In this document: in pieces, positions 11,985 to 21,799 of the stretch
How the letters are laid out: each line of letters opens with the position of its first letter
How positions within the stretch are numbered: position 1 is the first letter of the stretch
NCBI GenBank assembly: GCA_028023455.1
Contig: JAQFVV010006835.1
Location: 244,558-308,557 of the forward strand
Length of the DNA: 64,000 nucleotides
From: Epiperipatus broadwayi
Lineage: Eukaryota; Onychophora; Udeonychophora; Euonychophora; Peripatidae
Reading direction: 5' to 3'
The notes under the pieces: model-generated
What the model was told of the DNA's origin: nothing
The model's input: the letters and a program-made list of their open reading frames with translations, nothing else
The model's database searches: none
Program-made: the position numbers and the translations under genes

Positions 11985-12018
<34 letters not shown>

Positions 12019-12527
12019 CATTAGTTATTTTAAAGTACAAAAGATTTAACCCCATAATTATTCAAAAGACAGAAGATGAAGCAGATTTTAAATGGTTCAT
12101 TGTTCTATCAGCCTTCCAAGAAATATCAATGGAAAAGAAATAAATTACTCTCCACATTTTCCATCTGCCACCTGTTTTAATTAAAGAAAGAACAGTTGAA
12201 TCTAAACAACTATATATATATATATAATATTTAGGGGGATAAACTTTAATGAACTAATTACAATAATGTAATGCTTCCTAGTATTAATGTTACCCATCTT
12301 ATATACAACAAAAATGAATTCACTCATCTACTCTCCATATAAGATCTTGAGCAGCAGATGAAAGTATATAAAAAATAATAATTAAATGATTTAACCTATT
12401 CAGTATTTTGAATGTTTACTATGTAAATAGAGAGATTTGAACTTAGGATTTTCAGTCTGTATCGATCCTCCACTCCATTTCAAACAACCGATATATATGA
12501 TCATATATATGTGAAAAAGATAATTGA

Positions 12528-12576
12528 GCCCCAATATGTGCATTTCGTGCAGAAACAGCACTTATCAGTTAGGCCA
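12528..12576 (-). ncRNA. Hammerhead-like motif with one core change
   Basis: On the minus strand the conserved box is CTGATAA instead of CTGATGA (core G8 lost). Stem II GTGC/GCAC starts with the canonical G-C closing pair, then GAAA, eight bases and TTGG. Stem I CCTAA/TTGGG pairs with one G-U. The G-C at the top of stem II is closer to the hammerhead consensus than in other copies and suggests the ancestral state. Confidence 0.5.
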
Positions 12577-12874
12577 GATCATAATCTCCCATATATATAT
12601 ATATATATTCATCCCACCTCTGTTTTATTAATATAAATGGACGTGTAATGGTCTGATAATGTGAGAGGTTAGATTGACATAATGTTTACATAGATGTGAC
12701 TACAATATAAAATCCACCAAGGGCTTTGAGCATTCCAGTGTTGATTTTTGAATGAAATGGACAGTTGAATTGTTGGAAAGGTGAGAAGATTGAAGCATGT
12801 CCATTAAAGTTGGAAAAGTTGCTATCATAATATAAGCCTAGCACTGATTGTATATATGACTGTGAGAGATGATG

Positions 12875-12918
12875 ATCTGACCCATCTGATGATTGGGTGC
12901 TGAAATATGTATATTGGA
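12875..12918 (+). ncRNA. Hammerhead-like motif, stem II degraded
   Basis: CTGATGA at 12886-12892, GAAA at 12902-12905, TATGTATA then TTGG. The sequence between the two boxes has shrunk to nine bases and no longer forms a good hairpin. Inferred to be inactive. Confidence 0.4.
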
Positions 12919-13019
12919 AACATTTATATTTTCAACATGTGTGTGATCATGGGTAGTGATGGTTTGGAGATGGAGTGGAGGATGAAGTTCAAATCTTTCT
13001 ATTGAGTAATTGAATGATT

Positions 13020-14340
13020 TAGTGCCTGGGAGTTCATAATAAGATTAAGAACCAGACATGGCAGAGATTGACAGCGTTAACATTGCATCAAACCACCCAG
13101 GGTGATTTGTGCACTCATATAGATATGCTTTTAATAATAGAATAAAAAGAGTACAGTATTTAAATGTAGCCCAAATATCTGTCTGTTTTTAACGAGATCT
13201 ATTATAACAAATTATAGGGCAGCTGTGTCTCATACCCAAGAAAATTTTCCTCTGCAATCAATAAACGAAGTCACAGTTACTTAATCATCTAGAAATAGCA
13301 TGTATTGAAAATATTTCCTCTTCTCTTTTTAAAAATTCAATAAAATGTTGTTGCTGTTTTTTTTTTAAAAAATAAAACTCGGTAATTCTTGTCTATCATT
13401 TTTACACTCAGCTTTGACTAGCAATAATGGTTTCTTGTCAAATTTATAATAGTCTTAAATTTGCGATGAACTAATCATTTAGAAATTATGGAACATCTTA
13501 CCCAATAGCGGATCTTGTTATTTTAATATATAGTTTAAAGTTTACCTTATAAAAAATCAACAACTTATACACATACGCAAAGTTTAAAAAATTTGTTTGA
13601 TAATAATAGAAATTAATATGTCAATATCTCCCTCAGACGTCTTTACAAACGATTTGACTTTGCATATTAAATTGTTGTATTTGCCTAATGTTTGCTCTAA
13701 GAAAATTATACTATACTGTAAGTTTAAAATATTGATTTTGTTCATATAATTCTATAGTGATAATGATAAAATAATTTTAAAATCAAATTTTATAGGCGTG
13801 TGCATAAAATAATAACATAAAGCTGTTACGAATACATGTCACAAAAACTTTTAACCACAAAATATAATTTATAACTGCAACAATAAAAATTAATGGTTTT
13901 GCTATAACATTCTTTCAATCTATAAAGTCAGCTATTTTCAGAAGTTAATAAATTCAATTTGCAAATCTCATATCCCCCCCCCCCCCTATTGCTGAATATT
14001 TTGAAAATAAAATCTCTTATTTTTGTTCTTATTGTGTTTTATTTATGATTTAAAATTGATAATCACTTTCTTACATGAGAATATATACCTTTTCGAATAC
14101 ATAAATAAAAAATATAGATAAAGACAAAAGACCATAATCTCTTAATATAATAAAATGTGTTCAATAATTACGTTTTCGAAAGTATATTTTACTTACCCAA
14201 CACATAAACACGCACAATGAAATTTATACACACATTTTACTTTTTTTTTTTTGATTCGCTAATCAGTCACTCTTAAAGAGAGATTAAGTGTTGTGTTTGA
14301 TTAGGCTTGCAGGTTCGTTTCAAACCAACAGATACAAAAC
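13020..14340. other. AT-rich intergenic, nothing recognised
   Basis: Contains only homopolymers (C11 near 13975, T12 near 14240) and scattered stop codons in all frames. Confidence 0.5.
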
Positions 14341-14358
14341 GAAACTATTCAGCAATTA

Positions 14359-14408
14359 ATATGTACAATTTATTAGTTTAAAATATGTACAATTTATTAG
14401 TTTAAAAT
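14359..14408. repeat. 24-bp tandem duplication
   Basis: ATGTACAATTTATTAGTTTA occurs at 14361 and again at 14385. Exact repeat, so recent slippage or duplication. Confidence 0.9.
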
Positions 14409-14469
14409 ATATACACACGTTAGTTAAACAAATGCACAAATATAGTTGATATGCTTCAATGCTGAGATA

Positions 14470-14900
14470 GTCGTGGGGAGTATGGAACTCGCTTCCAGCT
14501 AATGATTAGCCTGCATCATGAGTTCTGGTAAGACTCTTCCAGCTATGTAGTTAGCTTGCCTCGAGTCGGCTCTAGTTCAGACGTAGCAGTTTCCAGTCTG
14601 TAGGTGGACTTGCTTCACTGTGTGGACATCGCAATAATGACAAGATAACTGATGGCAAAAGGTTTCATGGAGAGCACGTTCTGTCGTTCAGGTTAACAGA
14701 AGTAATTGCTCTCTGCCTTGCCTCCAAAAGGCTGAATATGTAAAGGCAGATCCCCTACCTTACTGGAAGCATGCAGATTCGGTGTGCAGACCCCAGTGAA
14801 GGTTTTAATCCTGTTGGATAGCAACAGGGTGCTAGCCAATCAGGCAAGGAAACTGGAATAGTCCACTTCTGAAGGCAGGGTCAGATATGACATTGAGTGT
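14470..14900. other. GC-richer non-coding block of unknown origin
   Basis: Base composition is clearly richer in G and C than the flanks, yet stops interrupt every frame. Repeated CTTCCAGCTA/TAGCTTGC elements occur near 14491 and 14538. It has a CCAAT-like GCCAATCAGG near 14835. It may be an LTR or an old SINE cluster; nothing decisive was seen. Confidence 0.3.
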
Positions 14901-14954
14901 AAAAAAAAGAACATAAAAAAACAATAAATACTAAAACAATTGTTTCATCAATGA

Positions 14955-15052
14955 TCCCAATAACAGTGTATTTAAATCTTTAACCATACAGCAGTTTCTG
15001 GGGTCCCAATAATAGCGTGTTTAAATCTTTAACCATACAGCAGTTTCCGGTT
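14955..15052. repeat. 49-bp tandem duplication
   Basis: The unit CCCAATAA...CAGCAGTTTC starts at 14956 and again at 15005 with only a few substitutions (ACAGTGTAT against TAGCGTGTT). Confidence 0.9.
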
Positions 15053-15059
15053 TTATCTT

Positions 15060-15371
15060 GATCGATGAAGACATGGAATTCAATTCTGTAATTAAGATAT
15101 GTGATCCATCTAGCACCCATCTTTAACTACATTTTATTATGATGCTTGGGTAGGGAAAAAGTTAAAGATGATTGCCAAATACATAATTGCATTCCTTCCA
15201 GCTCTGAATGCAATGTTTATAGATAAAAGTAACACCCAGAAAATGGTCTTGGAATTAGGATTTAATGCACTTCCTTCTGGTAATCTCCCACTATTGTAAT
15301 TATGTACAGATATTCATAAAATAAACTACACTTATCTCATCATATATTATGGAAGCTAAAGAATCAAGTTT
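15060..15371. other. Intergenic, nothing recognised
   Basis: No open frame, repeat or RNA signal beyond scattered short A/T runs. Confidence 0.4.
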
Positions 15372-15606
15372 GGACAGGATAGCTCAGCTGGGTAAAGCAT
15401 TGCCTTAAAAATTGACATTCGAGACTTTAAAGGTGTAACTTTGACTTCTACGCTAATATTGTCACTTCTCAGGCCAGCAACAGCTGAAGAAGAGTGAAAA
15501 ATAATACTACCCAAAATGTTGTGACATTATTAGTCAGTGTAGTTTACTTATGTGTTATTCCTATCATGTTGTTTATATTTGAAAAGTTGAAATAAAGTTT
15601 ACTTTC
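15372..15606 (+). mobile_element. tRNA-derived SINE
   Basis: The head contains a canonical box A (TAGCTCAGCTGGGTA at 15380) and a box-B-like ATTCGAGACT near 15417. The body follows (CAACAGCTGAAGAAGAGTG near 15480, then ACCCAAAATGTTGTGACATT). The end is AATAAAGTTTACTTTCAAC. The head-body-tail order and the AATAAA-rich tail fit a Pol III SINE. The body motif CTGAAGA followed later by AAAATG loosely echoes a hammerhead core but lacks GAAA. Confidence 0.65.
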
Positions 15607-16800
15607 AACATTTAATGATAGATGATGGAAATAGTCCAAACAATTATCACATCTAATATACCATCATCCTTCAGATAAAGAATCAAGTGCATTTTTTATT
15701 AGGAAATATAAAAGAAACACATTTTTTTTTCTTAAATTACAACTTACTGCTTCTCCTTCCATTATTCTATATAACTTCAGCCATAATACAATTGATATTT
15801 TTATACAATGATAATGTATATTTTTAAATGTAATATTTTCTATGATATTTTTTCCTACTGTGATGATTATTTGTTCTCAGTAACCATAGTTATTGATCCC
15901 CAGAACATTTTATCCTTCTTTTTATATCTTATTAAGCATTTAATAAAAACTAGTCTCTAAAATATTCCTTGTAAAATAAGTATTTAAGTATGACAACAAA
16001 AGTGAGCACAGTATTCTCATAGTTTTAAATTAAGATGTTTGCAATAATATAACACTCTTGGGTTTTATTTTACAGTGAACTTCCCAGATGCAATTTACAT
16101 CTTCGGCCTCATACAATAAAAAATCTGATTTTTTTCATTGTTTTGTTAATATTAAGATAAAGAAAATCATTCATATTTTCATTAATTCCATATTTATTAT
16201 TAATATTTTGTATTGCCTTGTGTAATCTAGTGCAATGATAGATAGGAAAAGTATAAAACTAAAGATTCAATGATGCTAATTCAGATATGCTATTTCTAAT
16301 ATTCAAACCTGATTTCTCAAACAACAAACCATTCAGTTCCTTCCAAAACTAACTCAATTCTGAGTGTATATTTTCTATCTAATTAAGTTATCACATGTAT
16401 CTCATTTTGGTGCAAAATTTCAATGAACTAATAAACAAAATATAAATAATGGGGGTGTTTTTGAACCAATGTACCTGTTTGTACAATTGTTTGCACATTT
16501 ATTTAGTCTTAAAAAAGGGTCAATGTTACTTTATCTATAAAAATACTACTACATTATATTTGTTACTAACTATGTGAAAAGAAAGCTCAGTAAAATAATA
16601 TGCAGCTCAATGAAGTGTTTCACAACACATTATAGGCAGCAACAATTTTACACCCATAAACCAAACTGTTTCAAAAGAATACTATTACAAAACTACTTTA
16701 CTTATATAAAGCAAACAATGTAATGTATCTTGAGAATGTAGTTAATCTTATTTTAAATTATACTATAATTATTTATAATAAGTGATAAACAATAATATAT
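15607..16800. other. AT-rich intergenic, nothing recognised
   Basis: No coding, RNA or repeat signal except an (AT)n run at about 16795-16810. Confidence 0.5.
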
Positions 16801-16824
16801 ATATATATATTTCATATGTCAGAT

Positions 16825-16895
16825 GCATTGACCGGGAAGTGAACCCAGGCCAGTTGCTTAGAAGGCAGCTTTGCTAACCACTAGGCCACCAACGC
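16825..16895 (-). tRNA. tRNA-like cloverleaf, anticodon TCT (Arg?), probably a repeat-derived tRNA
   Basis: On the minus strand the 71 bases fold as a cloverleaf. The acceptor is GCGTTGG with TCAATGC (seven pairs, two of them G-U), box A TGGCCTAGTGG, anticodon loop CTTCTAA (anticodon TCT) on a 4/5-paired stem, and T arm CTGGG-TTCACTT-CCCGG with one G-U. It lies just before the 3' end of the RTE copy. Because a related sequence sits at 11183, it is more likely the head of a SINE or a dispersed tRNA-like repeat than a working tRNA-Arg gene. Confidence 0.5.
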
Positions 16896-17766
16896 TTGAC
16901 TAAACAATAATGTAATTTTAATTCACATTTAGTTTATATAATTTTGAATATAAATAAAGATCATAATCTTCAACCATTAATGATCCACTGCAGAATCAAA
17001 CTCTCTTCATGTTTAATCCAGTTTCTTTGATCTCTAGTCTCTCTTGTCCATATTATTTCTGCATACTTATTATTATTCCTGCATACTTATTATTTCATCT
17101 AACCATCTCACATTTGGTCTCTTTGCAGGTTTTTTACAACCCCAGTTATCAGATATCAAGTGTTCCTATGCTACAATCTCTTATAGTAATATGGTCAGCC
17201 CAGAACTACTTCAGACTCTTATTTTTTCTTATGATGTCACTACACCTGTTTATTCTCACATTCATTTTTGATCCCTTCATATCTTTGTATTTTATTCAGT
17301 ATTGCACAGTCTCTGCATTGCTCTTATGTTAAGTGTTCAGGTCTGAGATCCATAAGAAGAAGTGGTAAAACATATTTATTAAAAACATTAACATAAGTAT
17401 ATTTTCCTTTAACATTAAGTTTACTCCTAGCAAAAGCATCCATCCAAGTTTAATTCCATAATTAATTTCATCCATTATGGTTCTATTTGCATTAATAATC
17501 TACCCAAGGTATTTGTACTTGTTAACTTCTAATTCATCATTATAAATCTTTATTTCGTCTATTGAGAAAAGCAATGGAACTATATATTACTCTTTTTAAC
17601 ATTTACCTGTAGTCCTATTTTTTTTACAGTCATCTGATTATATTTCCTCAAGCCCTGATAAATTATTTGAAAAAACGATTAGACCATCTACAAAATCTAG
17701 ATAATCTTCCTTTTAATCCATAAAATACTCCTTACAAAGCTTCTGTAAAAAGTTTTGGAGATAGAG

Positions 17767-17966
17767 AGTTACCCTATCATAAACCCTGCTCAATGTTAAC
17801 CTTTCTATTAACATTATGCAATCTAAACATTGATGATCTGTTTTGATAAATATTTTGCAGAATATGAGTTACCCTATCATAAACCCTGCTCAATGTTAAC
17901 CTTTCTATTAACATTATGCAATCTAAACATTGATGATCTGTTTTGATAAATATTTTGCAGAATATG
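17767..17966. repeat. Exact 100-bp tandem duplication inside the RTE relic
   Basis: GTTACCCTATCATAAACCC starts at 17769 and again at 17869, and both units run to TTTTGCAGAATATGA without visible differences. Very recent, or an assembly artefact. Confidence 0.95.
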
Positions 17967-18366
17967 ACAATATCCAAATATATATCTTAATGATTCACTG
18001 ATTTAATCATTGAAGGAATGCTTACAAGATCAAATAGCTTTTCATAATTTACACATCCAAAACATTATGGCAGTATATTTTCCCCAAATATTTGTATGTG
18101 ATCCACAGTGCTAATATCACTTTTAGATCGAACTTATTTTTGGTTAATGAAATCAAAAGTTAAACTTCTGCTATAGATGTGTTGTAATTATCTTAATAAA
18201 AATTCTATATGGAACTGATATAAGAATGATAGTTTTGTAATTTTTAATACCTTCATTATCACCTTTTTATAATATGAACATTACTATAATATTCTTCAAG
18301 CCATCTAGTAGCTCTTTATCAATTAGCTCTTTATCAATTAGACATTTGGTACATAATTTTGGCAAC

Positions 18367-18379
18367 AATTTCTGTATTT
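18367..18379. repeat. Target-site duplication, left copy
   Basis: AATTTCTGTATTT, identical to 25711-25723. It lies immediately outside the 3' end of the minus-strand LINE. Confidence 0.85.
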
Positions 18380-18500
18380 TATTTTATAAATAACTTTATT
18401 GAAAAAAACATATGTAAAAATGTTACAATTGTAAATCAAAAATAATGGTTATCCATGTTGCTCAGGCAACCAGATGGTCTGATGTGGTCACTGGTGTTGT

Positions 18501-19226
18501 TTAATCCAGCTTAATCAGGCTCCATGTGTTGTCAAATAAATATCTGGATGAGATGATTCTGTCCTTATGGCAAAATTCCTTCAGCTTGGAAATGAATATG
18601 TCTTCAGGCTTGGGATGAGGAATGGTAAACTTGTTGTGACATCTGGCCATCCAAGTGGCAAAAGTGATAAAGGTCGAGAGTCTTGAGGTGAGATAATCCC
18701 TGGACAGGAAGCAGCTCTTGATATTTAATATTTTGTTCAAGGAAATGTGGCAGTTGTGAGTAATGAGTGTTCTGATTTTGCCATATGCTGGGCAATCATT
18801 TATCATGTGATCAAAAGTTTCATAGGTTCTGAGGCAGTTGTGACAGATAGGATCTATGTTCTTAAAGAATCTCCTGTAGTGTAGGAACCAGTTTGTCTGG
18901 AGTGAATTCAGGTTGGTTTTCACTAGAAAGTCCAGGAACCTTGGCTCCAGCTTGAGATGCTTGAAAAACCTGGTGACCACCTGATTGTCACCATCGAGGT
19001 AAGGAATGGTATAGTTTTGAGTGGGAAATAACAAATCATGAGCACGCCAAATAGAGATTTTCTGTATGAATACTAGGGTTGAGTGGCCCTTGTGAGTGAG
19101 AAGGTTGCCAAGTATCTGACTTAGACAGCTTATCTTCAAAGGGGAGGTCTGTCCGATGGGATGGCCAGTTGTTCTGTTACAATCTAGGAAAATTTCTTTT
19201 GGAGGATGTGAATCAGAGAGTGGCAC
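18501..19226 (-). pseudogene. LINE ORF2 C-terminal region with Cys/His motif
   Basis: A 241-codon stretch holding the RT-distal domain. Residues about 130-155 read CHNCLRTYETFDHMINDCP, a C-x2-C-x8-H-x4-C zinc-binding motif typical of the end of L1/Tx1 and R-type LINE ORF2. Earlier residues (W.LHYRRFFKNID) fit the family's linker. It ends in TAG about 120 bases before the element's 3' end. Continuous with the RT pieces upstream except for frame breaks. Confidence 0.75.
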
Positions 19227-19413
19227 TTTTGGTAATATATTGAAAAGGTTGTGTGCAATGACATACCATTATTTTTGCTATGTCACTGCATGCATTCAAT
19301 TCCTATGGCCACTGTTTTACCATTCCATAAAAGCTGTGTACAGATTCAGTTGATTTTGGTGTTGAAAGACTTTATCATGTTTATGATGGGTAGATAGTAG
19401 CTAATCTTTGCCA

Positions 19414-20400
19414 TTACCTTGATATTGAGGAGAGAGATTTTCCCTTGCAGTGATAAATAAACCTTGGCAAGGTTTTTAACTGTGTTAGTGGCAAGGTTTT
19501 TAACTGTGTTGGTGGCAAGGTTTTTAACTGTGTTGGTGATGGCTTCAATGATGGGAATTCTGTATTTGAATTGACATGGCTTGTGGTGACTTGTATATGT
19601 TGAACCCCAAAAAGCTTTGGGGATCTGCTGAAAAAGGTGATGAGATCTTCTTGCCAGTGTTGATTTTCCAAGCCGATGACTTGTTAAGGTTGAAGAAAAG
19701 TTTGGAGGATTCGGAAAATTTTTTGATTATTTGAATGAAGGGTTTTAGATATTTTTGGAAAGATAGGGTGACAAGTGCATCATCCATGTAGGCAAATGCT
19801 TTACAGTGTTTCTTCAGCTGGGGTACATAGATTCCTGGAAGACCTGCCTCAATCTGTTTAAGAGGGGGGTTCAAGTAGATGATGAATAGGCTGTCAGTAA
19901 GTGGAGATCCTTGGGGTATGGATCTTTAAGGAATAAAACCATCTGTAAAAAAGCCATTCAGGAAAATGTAGACCAATCTGTTATTTAGTAGATTGTCCAA
20001 TATCTGAATGATTTGAGTAGGAATGTCTAGTGCTGAGAGGCAATTGAGAAGGATGTTGATATCTACTGAATCAAATTCCTCAGAGATGTCCAGCTGAAAG
20101 GCAATGGGTTTGTATAGATTCTTGGATCTGATATGATCACACAGGATTTTTACCTCCCCGATCGCAGAGTGTAGATGAGCCCTTCTTTGCAAACTGCAAA
20201 TGGGGATATGTTGTCCAAAATAACATCTTGTATTTTATCCTTGATGACCCCTTCAATGACCTTAAAAAATTGGGGTCATGGAGATTGGCCTTATGCTAGA
20301 CAGAGCAGATGGGTCCCAGTTTTTCTAAAGGAAGGAAACCATTGCTATGAGATAAAGTTTGGGGACAGTTCTTTTGCTGTTTGCAAGATGGTTAATTAGT
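19414..20400 (-). pseudogene. LINE ORF2 reverse transcriptase core (frameshifted)
   Basis: RT motifs appear in the right order across two frames. SIRPISMT lies near 20280, motif A is FQLDISEEFDSVD near 20065-20100, and QGSPLTDSLFIIYL lies near 19885-19925. Motif C is AYMDDALV near 19770-19795, followed by the SSKLFFNLNKSS block. The catalytic aspartates of motifs A and C are present. A stop at about 19926 separates motif A from the QGSPLT block, and there are further frame changes near 19670 and 20250. A triplicated TTTTTAACTGTGTT block (about 19470-19535) sits in its 3' part. Confidence 0.8.
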
Positions 20401-20427
20401 TTTAAAACTATAGGAGCCATGAAATTC

Positions 20428-20724
20428 TCAAGGTGCATAAGCATGAACTTGGGGGGTGCTGTGTAGTCCTGGATGGACATTGGGAGGGAGAGTGGCCAAG
20501 CGGTTTTTGATGTTTGATATTGTTATTCCATGTTCATTATTTTGTAATGCATCATGACACTGATTTGTGAGGTAGGAAACAGAGTTTGACAAGCATTTTT
20601 TGAAATATGACTCTATTTGGATGAGCATTTTTTTTCCAGAGATGTGGCTACAACTGATGAGGAGGGACAAAGGAGTTTTCTGTTTCTTTTTTGCCCCCAG
20701 GGCTGATCTGAGATAGCCATGCAT
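20428..20724 (-). pseudogene. LINE ORF2 region between endonuclease and RT
   Basis: Continues ORF2. No catalytic motif, but the segment is colinear, basic and helical (YLRSALGAKKKQKTP, IQIESYFKKCLSN), and ends as RT fingers begin. Its position and open length support it as part of ORF2. Confidence 0.6.
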
Positions 20725-20771
20725 CCAGAAGTGTTGGCAAGGTAAGTATAACCTACCATTCTTTGTTGCTA

Positions 20772-21767
20772 TTATTGCTGAATCGCAGTTTGTTTCTGCT
20801 TATACTGTGTTTTAAGTAATAGGAGGTTGTCTATAGTACCATCACTTGAGAAATTTTTAATCCTATGGTGTAGCAGATCAAGCTCATTCATAAGGGTTGT
20901 TGACCCTTTATGTTTTTTGGTGTGCTGTATGATTATGGTTTGGAGGATGCCTGTGAAGGCAAACCAGGCCTCCTCTGGATGTATGTTCAGAATGTTAATT
21001 TTTTTAAAGAGTAGGTAGGCATCTGAGAAAACAGCTTCCATGGCAGTGTCTTTAGTTATAATTCTGATTGTTTTATTGAAGTCTATGGGAGTATAGCAGT
21101 CCAGATCCAGAGACGCTATCAGGGCAAGATGGTCTGAGAAGCGAACAGGTTGAAGCTTGGCTTCCAGACCATAGTGCAGCTCCAAGGTGTAAAACATCAG
21201 GTCAATCAGTATTCTAGAGCTCTTTGTATAAAATGAATATGCATCCCAGGGAAGAAACCTCTGCCATTTATGAAACCTCTGGCTAAGAGATGAAGGTATT
21301 TCTGTGTGAACACATCATATTGCAGGTTGAAGTCCCCCAAGATGATTGTTGGGCCTGTGTTGTTTGCAGTGATGAGATTTATGGTGTTGATTATTCTAGA
21401 ATAGGTCAATGGGTTGTTCTGGCAGAATAGGTAAATTGCAATAAATTTGCTAGATTGGTATGCAAGCCTGATTGCAATGAGATTGGCATCATGGTATAGT
21501 ACTTTGTAGGAAAAAAGTGGTTTACTGTTATTAATGATGACTCCTACCCCTCCAGCAGCCAATGTATTAGTAGATAGAAGAGTGAAGCCCAGTTTTGTAA
21601 GTTCCATGTATTATGTGAGGGTTGAAGTTCAGATGATATTTGGTCTCTCCTAAGAATAAAATATGAAGAGATGTAAGATGGAAAAAATGCCTAATCGCAT
21701 ATAAATGGTCAGGAGAATTAATTCCCCTGATGTTGAGACCAATGATTTGGCACTTGCTCCTATCCAT
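20772..21767 (-). pseudogene. LINE ORF2 apurinic-type endonuclease
   Basis: Three overlapping frame pieces give the EEP endonuclease signature in order: IIGLNIRGINSP at the N-terminus, ILFLGETK (metal-binding Glu), GGVGVIINNS, IAIYLFCQ, IILGDFNLQYD (DFN) and FSDHLAL (the catalytic SDH). Starting Met at 21765-21767. Frameshifts near 21600 and 21200 break it. Presence of both Glu and SDH shows it was a functional endonuclease before decay. Confidence 0.8.
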
Positions 21768-21799
21768 GAAGATTATGGCTGCTTGGTTTTACCACCAGC

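Larger units (their letters stand above)
12480..13010. mobile_element. Palindromic hammerhead-bearing repeat, decayed copy 2
   Basis: Diverged relative of the 8455-9445 element. A minus-oriented motif lies at 12528-12576 and a plus-oriented motif at 12875-12918, flanked by recognisable family blocks (TTGAGCATTCCAG, GAATTGTTGG, TGTCCATTAAAGT). Many indels; clearly old. Confidence 0.65.
16965..18379 (-). pseudogene. RTE reverse transcriptase, C-terminal half
   Basis: By comparison with 61507-62910 this covers RT motifs C to E, the thumb and the C-terminal domain. Recognisable blocks include the equivalents of LTYGSETC (around 17310-17360, seen on the plus strand as GATCCATAAGAAGAAGTGG) and the motif-C region LDFVDGLIVFSNN (about 17665-17702). 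Numerous indels mean no frame survives beyond about 75 codons. It contains the 100-bp tandem duplication at 17767-17966. Confidence 0.8.

Noticed and set aside
15475-15525. Hammerhead ribozyme in the SINE body (CTGAAGA...AAAATG)
   Set aside because: The GAAA box is missing and no stem II pairs convincingly.
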